Assembly (NCBI GenBank): GCA_903844735.1
Contig: CAIMUX010000002.1
Location: 79,789-143,788, forward strand
From: Candidatus Eiseniibacteriota bacterium
GTDB taxonomy: Bacteria > Eisenbacteria > RBG-16-71-46 > CAIMUX01
Reading direction: 5' to 3'
Length of the DNA stretch: 64,000 bases
Part shown: one piece after another, positions 32,937 to 41,609 of the stretch
Layout of the letters: every line of letters starts with the position of its first letter
Position numbering within the stretch: position 1 is the first letter of the stretch
The notes under the pieces: model-generated
Seen by the model: only the letters and a program-made list of their open reading frames with translations
Database searches by the model: none
What the model was told of the DNA's origin: nothing
Made by a program: the position numbers and the translations under genes

Positions 32937-33793
32937 CGCAGCAGCCTCTTCAACAGCACCATGGCCAGGAGCGCGAATCCGAACAGGACAAACCCGCCGA
33001 TGTTGTGAAAGAGCCCGGTGGCCCGGGTCGTGTCGGTCAGACCCGCGTAGACGCAGAGCGACGTCAGCCGGACGATGTTTCCCGCCAGCGCCACCGGAAC
33101 GGAGCAGGCGAAGAGCAGCCAGCGCCGCCAAGCCGCGCCGGTCCCCAGGTGGGCGAACAGTGCCCCCAGGGCCGTGAGAGCGATAAGCGAATTCAAACCA
33201 CTACACGCCCCCTCGATGGTCATGACCCCGGTCGGCAAATAGAGATCCATCCCCTGAAGGCTCACCGAGATGCCGATCAACTGGGCCAGTGAGACCGAAC
33301 CCAGGGCGGCGACCGACTTCAGGCGGAAGCTCAACTGGTTGACGATGACCGGAAACGTGGGGGCCCCGAACAGCAGGAAGGCGATCGGAAACGCCAGGCG
33401 ACGCAAGACACCGGGACCAAACCATGTCCAAGTCAGCCCGGCGACGAGAAGAATCAACGAGTAGGCCTGAAACATGGTCACATCGCCGCGGATCCCGGCA
33501 ATCTGCAGAAGCACGGCGAGCGCCACCACCGGCAGGCCGGCCCAGGTCGGCATGGCGGGCACCTGGCGAAGCTGCCGGCGTAGGTTCCAGCCGAGGACGA
33601 GCGAAATCGGCCCGATGAGAAAGCCGTGCGAGTACGTGTCATTGTGGGACCACATGCGCCACAGCGTGGCCGCGGTCCGTCCGTAGGCGAGCGCGATCAG
33701 AGCCAGAGCTGAGAGAACGGCGCCCAAGACACCGGCCCGGTCCCGGATCCACGAGCGGGGACCGGGCGCCGACGCCACGATTCCCTCAGGCAC
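32930..33793 (-). CDS. xrt: Exosortase (EPS-associated)
   Basis: A 287-residue polytopic transpeptidase with about eight hydrophobic segments. The catalytic triad of the exosortase family is visible: Cys197 in EGACSGLNSL, Arg242 in GNIVRL and His263 in FHNIGG. The SHGFLIGPISLVLGW opening is typical. Exosortases process C-terminal PEP-CTERM-type sorting signals. None of the proteins visible in this window ends in such a signal, so the substrates must be elsewhere. It overlaps the Wzc-like gene upstream and EpsI downstream, placing it in the polysaccharide operon. Confidence 0.9.
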   Translation of the reverse strand: MPEGIVASAPGPRSWIRDRAGVLGAVLSALALIALAYGRTAATLWRMWSHNDTYSHGFLIGPISLVLGWNLRRQLRQVPAMPTWAGLPVVALAVLLQIAGIRGDVTMFQAYSLILLVAGLTWTWFGPGVLRRLAFPIAFLLFGAPTFPVIVNQLSFRLKSVAALGSVSLAQLIGISVSLQGMDLYLPTGVMTIEGACSGLNSLIALTALGALFAHLGTGAAWRRWLLFACSVPVALAGNIVRLTSLCVYAGLTDTTRATGLFHNIGGFVLFGFALLAMVLLKRLLRC

Positions 33794-36020
33794 GGCGGCC
33801 GCCCCGCAAGTCGTACTGGGCCTGGGCGTGGTGGTGCGGAAGCACCCTCGCGCTGTCGTTCAGGAGGATCCCGACGATGTTATCACCAAACCTCTGTTGG
33901 AGCTCGAGCCCCAAACGCACCGTCTCGCGAGGCGTTTCCCCCGCCTTGACCACAAAGATCACGGCATCAACCTCCGGCCCGATGATGATGGAATCGGGCA
34001 CCGGCAGGTTCGGCGGAGAGTCGATGATGACACGGTCGGCCACCTCACCCAGCTTGGCCAACAACCAGCGTACGCTGTCCACCGTCACCACGTCCCGCCC
34101 CGAACTCTCCGGATCCGAGGGAACGAGAAGCTTCAGGTTCGGCAGGAGCAGCGGGGATAGCGGGTCACCTTCCCACTCCTGCGACCCGAGAATGAGCTTT
34201 CCCACCGCCTCATCGCCATTCAACCCGAAGAGCGGGCCCAGGCCAGGCCGGCGGGTGTCCAGATCGACGAGGACCACGCGCTCCGCCGGGAGCTCCCGAG
34301 CCAACGCGAGCGCGAGACAGGCGGACGTGACCGACTTCCCCTCGTCTCGCCCCGCGCTCGTCAGCATGATTCTCCGCGATTCAAGCCCGCCGGAACGGAG
34401 CAGCCCGAGAACAAGCTTGCGGAATTCCTGGTAGCCGGGCGAGTTATCGAGAAATCTCGTCATCACCCGTTCCGCTCGAGCGACTCGCACCGCCCGCTCA
34501 TCTTGAGAACGGGGCACGCCACGCGTCAGCTTTCCGAACGCGGCCATGTTGGGGATCGTCCCCAGAACCTGCAATCCGAAGCGCCGCTCGATCTCCCGCA
34601 CATCACGAAACGACGGATCGACCTTTTCGAGAAAGGTCACGCCGCCGATTCCCAGCCCCAGCCCCGCGAGCACCGCGAGGAGAATGATCGGTGTTCGCTT
34701 CGGCCAGACCGGATCGAGGGGGCGCTGGGCCGGAACGAGGACACTGATCTTCTCGCCGGCCTTGCTCGATCCGTACGCCGCGGAGATCTGCGAAGCGACC
34801 ATCTGCGTCTCAAACGCGGTGAGAATCGACCGGTTTGATGCTACCTCCTGTTGGAGGCGTTGGAGTTGAAGGTCAGCCTCGGGCACGGCGGAGACGCGGC
34901 CCCGGTACTGCCCGATCGCTTCGTCCAGCGCCGTGATGCGGGTCTGCAAGAGATCCCGGCGCATCAGGGCACTGAGATACTGTGCCGCGCGGTCCGTCCC
35001 CTCGGGCTTGATGCCGACGGACGTCAGAGCCGCCCGTCCGGCCTGCACGACATCCTCGGTTTTCCTGGATGACTGAATGGCGGTCCCCTGCGCGGTGCCC
35101 TCGCTGCCCAGTAACTGCCGGATGTAGGCTCCCTCCAAGGTCCGTGCATCGGCAAGGCCGGGCGCCGTTTCCGGTGCGGATAGGACGCGCTCCGCGGCAC
35201 CCGGATCGATGCCTTCCTGGCGCAGATTTCGCGCGAGCCGATCCACCTCCCCCTCCTGCGTCGCCAGATCAGCGGCGGCGCCGTCTCGGAGTTGCTGGGC
35301 CATCCCCACATTGGTCGCCCCGACCAAGCCGGGCGCCGCCTGAAGACTCGCGTTTTGACGCAGGAAATCCTCAAGCTCCTTCTCGGCTTTGTCCAGGCGG
35401 GTCCGGAACTCCTGCCGCTGGACTTCGCTGAAGGCGGACGTCCACTGAAACTCCGCGGAAAGATCGGACTTGCCGGCATCGATGACCGAACGGGTGATAT
35501 TGTTGACCAGCGCGAAGACCTGATCAGGATCCGGCATCTGCAGGGCGATCGTGACCTGGTTGACCGGACCGCTGCGCTCCCCCGAGGCGCTTGCGATAAC
35601 GCTTCGGCGGAGAAACTCCTTGGCGCGCAGGTCGACGAGTTGGTCCTCGGTCATCCCCTCGTATCGTGACCGGTTCTTCCGCGCCCACACCCGAAACGGA
35701 CCCGCTTCGCGTAAGCGGGTCTGCGTGATCACCCTGTCGAGGAACTCGTTGGAGCGGATCTGGCTCTGGATGCGAATGATCTGCTCCGTTTGGCTCGGAT
35801 TGACCACGATGCCGGCGAGTTGGAAGGAGAGTTGCGGAGGGGGCTGCACCAGAAGAATGCTCTGGCACTGGTACTGTGGCTTCATGATCTGCGGCAAAGT
35901 CACGATCCACGCCGTGATTGCGGCCAGCGCCACCGGCACCAGCATCACAAATTTCCGGCGCCAAGCCGTAGCGAGAAGGGTCTCCAGATCGACCGTTTCC
36001 CTCATCGGCAACTGTTCCAT
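33786..36020 (-). CDS. Polysaccharide co-polymerase with BY-kinase domain (Wzc-like)
   Basis: A 744-residue protein. The Wzz part has a first transmembrane helix (FVMLVPVALAAITAWIV), a long periplasmic coiled coil (about 190-450) and a second helix (IILLAVLAGLGLGIGGV). The cytosolic P-loop kinase has the Walker A-like TSAGRDEGKS, A' VVLVDLDTRRP and B VIIDSPP. Such proteins set chain length and control export with the Wza-type channel encoded just upstream. ATG 36020 has GGAGGA upstream. Walker A departs from the usual S-x-x-P-G-E-G-K-S, and the C-terminus (AQAQYDLRGGRRA) has one Tyr instead of a cluster, so phosphoregulation may differ. Confidence 0.87.
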   Translation of the reverse strand: MEQLPMRETVDLETLLATAWRRKFVMLVPVALAAITAWIVTLPQIMKPQYQCQSILLVQPPPQLSFQLAGIVVNPSQTEQIIRIQSQIRSNEFLDRVITQTRLREAGPFRVWARKNRSRYEGMTEDQLVDLRAKEFLRRSVIASASGERSGPVNQVTIALQMPDPDQVFALVNNITRSVIDAGKSDLSAEFQWTSAFSEVQRQEFRTRLDKAEKELEDFLRQNASLQAAPGLVGATNVGMAQQLRDGAAADLATQEGEVDRLARNLRQEGIDPGAAERVLSAPETAPGLADARTLEGAYIRQLLGSEGTAQGTAIQSSRKTEDVVQAGRAALTSVGIKPEGTDRAAQYLSALMRRDLLQTRITALDEAIGQYRGRVSAVPEADLQLQRLQQEVASNRSILTAFETQMVASQISAAYGSSKAGEKISVLVPAQRPLDPVWPKRTPIILLAVLAGLGLGIGGVTFLEKVDPSFRDVREIERRFGLQVLGTIPNMAAFGKLTRGVPRSQDERAVRVARAERVMTRFLDNSPGYQEFRKLVLGLLRSGGLESRRIMLTSAGRDEGKSVTSACLALALARELPAERVVLVDLDTRRPGLGPLFGLNGDEAVGKLILGSQEWEGDPLSPLLLPNLKLLVPSDPESSGRDVVTVDSVRWLLAKLGEVADRVIIDSPPNLPVPDSIIIGPEVDAVIFVVKAGETPRETVRLGLELQQRFGDNIVGILLNDSARVLPHHHAQAQYDLRGGRRA

Positions 36021-36055
36021 GCGCTCCTCCGGATTCCGTTGCGCGCCGTCGGGCC

Positions 36056-37033
36056 TCAGTTGGTCCCCCTGCGGTTCACGATGGAATCCCTGATCAGGAA
36101 GAGGTTCAGAATATCTCTGGAAGCCGCGAGCGTTTCGCGAGTCAGGCTCCATGCGAGGGCGGCCGGTCCCGCCTCGAGCGAAGCCACGATCACCGTGTCG
36201 CCGAGCCGGACCTCGGGGCCGCGGCCGCCGGTCTCCATCTCCCGGCGCAGGTCGACCTTGACCCGGAAGGGTCCGCCGGTCGGGTCGGCGCCGAAGATCA
36301 GGATCTGCGAGAGATCGGCTCGGGGGGCGAGCCCACCCGCGATGGCCAGGAGCTGCATCAGGTTCATCCCCGCCAGCAGGCTATAGGCGCCTGGACGCGC
36401 CACTTCACCCATGACGTAAATGCCGCCGCCCCCCCCCACCGGTCCGGCGCCACCGACAGCCGCCGCGGGAACATAGACAACATCCCCCGACTCAAGCTTG
36501 GGCACGGCACTAAGGTCGCCCGTCTGGACCGCCGCGGAGAGGTCGACGGTCAGCGTCTCGGGCCCACCGCTCGGCCTCCGGCGCAGAATGCGCACCGCCG
36601 AGAGATCGGCCGTGGCGTTGAGACCACCTGCGGATCCGAGCAAGTCCACCAGCCCCGGCATCTCCTCGAAGCCAAAGCGCCCTGGGGTGGTCACCTGACC
36701 GGAGAGATAGATCTTGCGGCTGTTGAAGGCGACGACAGAGACCGTCGCCTGGGTGGTGATGCGCAAAGTGCTGTAGATGCGCGCCTCGATCGTGCGTGCC
36801 AGCTCGGCCGTGGGCTTGCCGGCTGCCGGGATATCACCCAGCGGCGGCAAGGTAATCGTGCCGTCAGCCCTCACCGCGACGGTGCGGCTCAGCTCCGGAT
36901 GCTCCCATACGGTGAGAGACAGGACATCCTCGGCCCCGATGAGGTAGCCCTCCGTGGCGCGTGCCGACCCCGGACCTGCTACCATGACAACCACGGTTGC
37001 CAGGATGACACCGAGAATCCATCCTTGTCGCAT
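36056..37033 (-). CDS. Polysaccharide export outer-membrane protein (Wza-like)
   Basis: A 325-residue protein with a cleavable signal (WILGVILATVVVMVAGPGSARA) and no lipobox. The Poly_export domain begins YLIGAEDVLSLTVWEHPELSRTVAVRADGTITLP. Two SLBB-type segments follow (KIYLSGQVTTPGRFGF and IYVMGEVARPGAYSLLAGMNLMQLLAIAGGL). The C-terminus is amphipathic. It forms the export channel with the Wzc-like protein of the next gene. A run of nine C on the plus strand (36429-36437) encodes part of its Gly-rich linker VGGGGGI. Confidence 0.88.
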   Translation of the reverse strand: MRQGWILGVILATVVVMVAGPGSARATEGYLIGAEDVLSLTVWEHPELSRTVAVRADGTITLPPLGDIPAAGKPTAELARTIEARIYSTLRITTQATVSVVAFNSRKIYLSGQVTTPGRFGFEEMPGLVDLLGSAGGLNATADLSAVRILRRRPSGGPETLTVDLSAAVQTGDLSAVPKLESGDVVYVPAAAVGGAGPVGGGGGIYVMGEVARPGAYSLLAGMNLMQLLAIAGGLAPRADLSQILIFGADPTGGPFRVKVDLRREMETGGRGPEVRLGDTVIVASLEAGPAALAWSLTRETLAASRDILNLFLIRDSIVNRRGTN

Positions 37034-37038
37034 CGGTC

Positions 37039-39633
37039 TTATCCCTTCCGGGCGGAAGCAATCCCTCTTCCACCCTCGAACGCCTGTTGATCGTCTTCGT
37101 TCCCCGAGACACGGTTCTCCCCCCGAAGCAGGCCGCCTGCCGCGCGAAGAAGTGTCTCGAGATCCAGCCGCGCTCCACCGTAGCGGGCGTAGAACCCATC
37201 ATAGAGATCGGCCCGGGAGCGGTCGAATCGCGGTCCGGCGAGAACCCCGCCGGGGCCGGTCAGGCCCGGTCGCCGTGCGAAGATCCAGGCCGAAGTCCAG
37301 TCCTGGCGGAAACTCGTCTCCGTGGCGAGCCGAGCCGATGGACCCACCAGGCTCATCTCGCCACGGAGTACGCTCCACAGCCAAAGCACCCGATCGAGGC
37401 GGTATCGCCCCAGAAACCACGCCACCCCACGCTGTGGCCAGCTCTGCCTCCGGCGAGCGAACTCAAGATGGTAGGAGATGAACGGCTGTCCCGGCAATGG
37501 GCGGATGCGCCGTTCGTTGTAGCGACGGTCGATGGGGACCCCGTTTCCGGTGTGACGTCGATCGCGGCTCCGCCGGTTCTGCCCGATCCGCTCCTCACGG
37601 ACAAATCGTACCTGGGCCGGACCGCTCAGCCGGTAAAGCACCAGAAGAAGGCCGACCAGCGGCGCCAGCAGCGCAAGAAAAATCCCGGCGGCAGCCGCTT
37701 CGAGCGGACGACGGGCTTGGCTCTCGCGCCTTGGTGCGGCCGGCGCGATCGGCTCTGCGACCGCGCGATGCCCCATCTCCGGCTCCGGTATCGGCAGCGG
37801 CTCAGGCGCGAAGGTGTGATACTCGGGGACGAGTGTCGCCAGTGCGGCGCGGATCAGCTCCGGCGTCCCGGTATGGGACAGGCGCTCCAGCTCCTCGACG
37901 CGGGCGGCGACGATCGCCGGGTCGACCGGGTCCAGCTCGAGCCGGAAGATCTTCCGGTGCTCGGTGAGACGCGTCCGCTCCGAGTCGGTGAGTAGTTCCT
38001 CTTCCAGCTTCTCACCGGGACGCAGCCCGACGAAACGAATGGAGACATCGATCCCGGGCCGTAGCCCGGACAGGCGAATCAGTTGCTCCGCCACATCGAG
38101 AATCCGCACCTGCTCGCCCATGTCTAGGACAAAAACGTCACCGCTGTTCCCGAAAAGTGCGGCCTGAATGACGAGCCGCGAGGCCTCGGGGATGGTCATG
38201 AAGTAGCGTCGCACCTCCGGGTGGGTCACGGTGAGTGGTCCGCCCCTGGCGATCTGGCGTTGGAAGATCGGTATGACGCTTCCGTCGCTGCCGAGAACAT
38301 TGCCGAAACGAACGGCGACAAACCGGGTCCGGGTTCCTGGACCAGACATCGCCTGGAGCAGGATCTCACAGGCCCGCTTCGAGGCCCCCATGACACTGGA
38401 GGGGTTCACCGCTTTGTCGGTCGAGATGAACACGAAGGTATCCACCTCCGTCTCGGTGGCGGCGCGGGCAAGGCTTCGGGTGCCGAGGATGTTGTTCAGC
38501 ACAGCCTCCCGCGGGGTTCGCTCGAGGAAGTGGACATGCTTGTGGGCCGCAGCGTGGAAGACGATGTCGGGCCGGTAGAGGCGGAACAGATCGAGCACTC
38601 CGCCCGCGTCGCGGATATCCCCCACTACCTGGGTCAGGGCCAGATCAGGAAAGCTTTCGCCGAGCTCGATTCCCAGGAAACAGAGTCGGTTCTCGCCATG
38701 GTCGAGGGCCACCAGCCGGGCCGGGGCGAAACGGGCGAGTTGTCGGCAGAGTTCCGAGCCGATGGAACCGCCTGCGCCGGTGACCAGCACCGTGCGGCCT
38801 CGGACACGCCCGGCGATTCCTTCGAAATCGATGAGCACCGGCTCTCGTCCGAGCAGGTCTTCGATGCGCACCTCGCGGACCTGGCCCAGGGCGCCTTTTC
38901 CCGCGATGAAATCGGAGATGGCGGGAATCGTGCGGCACTCGACACCCGCCTCCTGGCAGAACTGCACCACTTGGCGCACGAGCCGGGACGGGGCCGTGGG
39001 CGCTGCGATCAGGACCTGCCGGATCCGTTTCTCCGCGAGGAGTCGCGGAATATCGAACGTTGTTCCGAGCACCGGGAGGTCTTCGATCCGCCTTCCGAGC
39101 TTCCCGGGGTCATCGTCGACGAACCCGACCGGCTCGCCGATCTCACGGCTACCCCGCCGCATCTCTCGTGCCAACATCGCCCCGACGTCGCCCGCCCCGA
39201 CGACCAGAATCCGCTTGCCGGCCGCGTGCGTCCCGCGAAGGCGCGGGGGCCGCACTTGCTTCCAGGCGAGGCGGCTGGCGACGATCGCTCCGGTGGCGAG
39301 GATCCATGAAAGGATCACCACACTCGCCGGGAAGAGTCGAACCTGCGGAACCAAGTTCACGACGAAAAGCGCGGCGAAGCCCAGAAACACCGTCCGGACC
39401 AGCACCAGGATGGTCGGAACTCCGGCGTAGCGCCATATGGAGCGGTTCACCCCGGTGATGTTGAGGAGGAGCAACATGGCGACCGTATAGAAGACCGCGC
39501 TGCGAGCGAACGATTGGAGAAATCGCGTCGGGATCTCTCCTTCGAACCGGAGGGCTAGCGCACACAACACCGCGGCGTTGAGGAGCACGGCGTCCGCGAA
39601 GTTGATGAGGATGAGCTTGAGGTTGAGGCGCAC
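37039..39633 (-). CDS. CapD-type sugar dehydratase fused to a degenerate sugar-phosphate transferase domain
   Basis: An 864-residue fusion. Residues of about 5-130 hold four transmembrane helices, then a first Rossmann domain (LVVGAGDVGAMLA). The dehydratase domain has GAGGSIG (286-292), STDKAVNPSSVMGASK (Met415, Lys419; Met replaces Tyr as in WbpM) and HAAAHKHV. A linker leads to a transmembrane helix (about 647-668) and a PGT-like domain with RGEMSLVGP. In that domain the usual L-D-E-x-P-Q catalytic motif reads LDRVLW (Asp747, Arg748), and the K-F-R-S-M region is replaced by an Arg-rich insert, so transferase activity is doubtful. GTG 39633 has GAGGG upstream; ATG 39690 is an alternative. 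Confidence 0.82.
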   Translation of the reverse strand: MRLNLKLILINFADAVLLNAAVLCALALRFEGEIPTRFLQSFARSAVFYTVAMLLLLNITGVNRSIWRYAGVPTILVLVRTVFLGFAALFVVNLVPQVRLFPASVVILSWILATGAIVASRLAWKQVRPPRLRGTHAAGKRILVVGAGDVGAMLAREMRRGSREIGEPVGFVDDDPGKLGRRIEDLPVLGTTFDIPRLLAEKRIRQVLIAAPTAPSRLVRQVVQFCQEAGVECRTIPAISDFIAGKGALGQVREVRIEDLLGREPVLIDFEGIAGRVRGRTVLVTGAGGSIGSELCRQLARFAPARLVALDHGENRLCFLGIELGESFPDLALTQVVGDIRDAGGVLDLFRLYRPDIVFHAAAHKHVHFLERTPREAVLNNILGTRSLARAATETEVDTFVFISTDKAVNPSSVMGASKRACEILLQAMSGPGTRTRFVAVRFGNVLGSDGSVIPIFQRQIARGGPLTVTHPEVRRYFMTIPEASRLVIQAALFGNSGDVFVLDMGEQVRILDVAEQLIRLSGLRPGIDVSIRFVGLRPGEKLEEELLTDSERTRLTEHRKIFRLELDPVDPAIVAARVEELERLSHTGTPELIRAALATLVPEYHTFAPEPLPIPEPEMGHRAVAEPIAPAAPRRESQARRPLEAAAAGIFLALLAPLVGLLLVLYRLSGPAQVRFVREERIGQNRRSRDRRHTGNGVPIDRRYNERRIRPLPGQPFISYHLEFARRRQSWPQRGVAWFLGRYRLDRVLWLWSVLRGEMSLVGPSARLATETSFRQDWTSAWIFARRPGLTGPGGVLAGPRFDRSRADLYDGFYARYGGARLDLETLLRAAGGLLRGENRVSGNEDDQQAFEGGRGIASARKG

Positions 39634-40093
39634 GGATCGATCCCTCGGGGACACTCCTGTTTGCGTGGCCAATGCCGATGGCGGGCCCATCCTTACATCG
39701 GCATCGGCGATTTGCAGCACCAGAATATTCGGCGCGCGGCCGACTCCAAGAGAGGGTAGGACTTCGCCCCCCCCGAGAATAGAAGACAAGATCCGCCCCG
39801 GCGGCGGAACGGATCCCATCCGCGAACTGGCTGCGCCAACACGGTCACCGTTCCCACTCGAGCGGAGGGCACGGAGAGGCAGAAGTAGCCGCCGAAGTCC
39901 AAGAATCCTGTCTACCTGAATAGCAACGAGGAAGACGTTTCACCACTCAGAACCGCCTAACCCGCCCGAGTCTTTTCCATCGAGCTGGGAGCATCTTCCT
40001 CGCCGCGGGCTTGGTGATGGTCTCCGGCGATTGACATTCCCATCGCTCCCCCCCAAACTGGGGCCTCAGCCACACGATCGGCAAGGAGGTCGC
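39634..40093. other. Divergent region between the EPS cluster and the YIP1 gene
   Basis: About 460 bp holding the start regions of both transcription units. Apart from the plus-strand TTGACA at 40031 and a possible alternative ATG for the CapD gene at 39690, no gene is supported. Leftward promoters were not recognised with confidence. Confidence 0.4.
40031..40059 (+). promoter_or_regulatory. Candidate promoter for the YIP1 gene
   Basis: TTGACA (40031-40036), 17-nt spacer, CAAACT (40054-40059). The -35 is perfect; the -10 matches 3/6. It lies 35 bp before the start at 40094, leaving room for the AAGGAGG ribosome-binding site. Confidence 0.35.
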
Positions 40094-40837
40094 ATGTCTC
40101 AACCGATGGATGGAGCCGGACCACCCTACACTGGGCTTCCGTCACCCTCGGCGCCACCTCCGACCGGCGTGGCGGTCGAACTCATGAGGCGTTTTCGGCG
40201 CATGATTTCTTCTCCCACCGACGCTTTCCAGGCACCGCTATCGAGGTGGGTCTGGCTGGCACCCCTGATCCTGCTGTCGGTGGCGGCGTTCGCACAGGCC
40301 ATTCTCTCCGCGGACCTCTGGTTTGCCGAAGGCCTGGCCGCAAACCCGGACGCGGCCGCCGCGATCGAGCAACTGCCGACCGACAAACTGACCGGGATAC
40401 GGGTCGCCATGGGCATCTTCGGCCTGGCCATGACCTGGGTCGGATACCTGGTTCCCGCACTTGTTTTCTGGTTCGGATTGAGTTTTGTCCTCGGCGGTCG
40501 CGTCGGCTTCGGAGCGGTTCTCGCGGTCACGGCGTTCACGGGGCTTGTGATGCTTCCACGCGATATCTTGCTCACCGTGCTGCGAGTGCGCGCCGGCACG
40601 ATCCATATCTACACCAGTCCGGCGGTTCTTGTGGAGCCGGATCAGAAAGTGCTCATCGCTCTGGCGGAGCACCTCGACATCTTTGCGGTCTATCGCCTGG
40701 TTCTGCTGGGACTTGGTTTTCGGTCCATATCCGGGCTGAGAGGAAAGCAGACCGGCTGGCTGGTAGGCGTGCTCTGGGTGCTGGGTGCCGGGCTCGCGGC
40801 GGGGATGGCACTCATCGGGCAGAAGTTCGGTAAGTAG
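40094..40837 (+). CDS. YIP1-family membrane protein
   Basis: A 247-residue protein with a Pro-rich cytosolic start, then FRRMISSPTDAFQAPLSRWVWLAPLILLSV, the typical opening of bacterial YIP1 proteins (P-x-x-AF/F). Five hydrophobic segments follow, including TWVGYLVPALVFWFGLSFVLGG and FGAVLAVTAFTGLVMLPRDILL. The biochemical role of bacterial YIP1 proteins is unknown. ATG 40094 has AAGGAGG 5 nt upstream. It appears to be a single-gene unit. Confidence 0.78.
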   Translation: MSQPMDGAGPPYTGLPSPSAPPPTGVAVELMRRFRRMISSPTDAFQAPLSRWVWLAPLILLSVAAFAQAILSADLWFAEGLAANPDAAAAIEQLPTDKLTGIRVAMGIFGLAMTWVGYLVPALVFWFGLSFVLGGRVGFGAVLAVTAFTGLVMLPRDILLTVLRVRAGTIHIYTSPAVLVEPDQKVLIALAEHLDIFAVYRLVLLGLGFRSISGLRGKQTGWLVGVLWVLGAGLAAGMALIGQKFGK

Positions 40838-41008
40838 CTGCCGGGCGACTGGGCGGGGCGGCGCGCGGGTGGCCTGGCCTGGGTGGACTGGCTTGGAACA
40901 CCCGCCCGCAGAGGCCCGCCCCGGGACGGAACGGCATGCGGCGGATCACCCCGCAGCAGTCCGCGCCGTGGTGGCTCGCTTCGACCGTAGTTGCTCCGAG
41001 GGGCAAAC

Positions 41009-41545
41009 CTACCCCGAGGAGGCCGCAAGCAAATGAAGGAAGGTCTCGTGCAGGAGAGCCTTTTCGTCGGCACCCTGGTACAGGACGGAGATCGTCTTGA
41101 TCCCGGAGACGTCCCCCAACCCGTCGAGGATTCCGGCCAGCATCTCGCGGGCAGGCACCTCGTGGCGCCCGTGGACCCCTCGATAGAGTGGATAGACCAC
41201 GACGGCAGCGGCAGAAGATCGCCTGGCGATGCCGATCGATTCCCGCGCAGCGGCGCGCCCCGCCCCTTCGACCCATGCCATGTCCTTGCCCATCACCACC
41301 GCGTGATGAAGCCAGCGATAGCCGCAGAGCGCGCCCGGCGTGACCGCGACCCGGCCCGCCTCCAAAGGCCCCTGCCGCACCGCCTCGATCTCGATCTCCT
41401 TGCCGTGTGCCTTCTTGAGGTCCAACCCGGGCCCGGAGAGCATCCAGAGGTGGTCGTTGGCCGGAATGACGAGCACATCACCGGCGGGGGGCCTCTCTCC
41501 CTCGGCAAGCCAAACTACGCGGGTTCCCAGGATCCGGAATGCCAT
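41009..41545 (-). CDS. Macro domain protein (ADP-ribose-type ligand binding)
   Basis: A 178-residue protein that is one macro-like domain: EGERPPAGDVLVIPANDHLWMLSGPGLDLKKAHGKEI, then VAVTPGALCGYRWLHHAVVMG and a C-terminal alpha/beta part (GIKTISVLYQGAD). The D-V-L/I-V-x-P-A-N motif and glycine loop are those of ADP-ribose binders, with GP replacing the common GVAGAI-type loop. It may bind or hydrolyse ADP-ribose derivatives or related nucleotides. ATG 41545 is used; GTG 41548 directly before it is possible. It is convergent with YIP1 and divergent from the AI-2E transporter gene. Confidence 0.7.
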   Translation of the reverse strand: MAFRILGTRVVWLAEGERPPAGDVLVIPANDHLWMLSGPGLDLKKAHGKEIEIEAVRQGPLEAGRVAVTPGALCGYRWLHHAVVMGKDMAWVEGAGRAAARESIGIARRSSAAAVVVYPLYRGVHGRHEVPAREMLAGILDGLGDVSGIKTISVLYQGADEKALLHETFLHLLAASSG

Positions 41546-41609
41546 CACACCCTCCCCTTACCATGCCGCAGTTCGCGGTGCCCATCCGATGTCCCGCAGA
41601 GGAGCCTTC

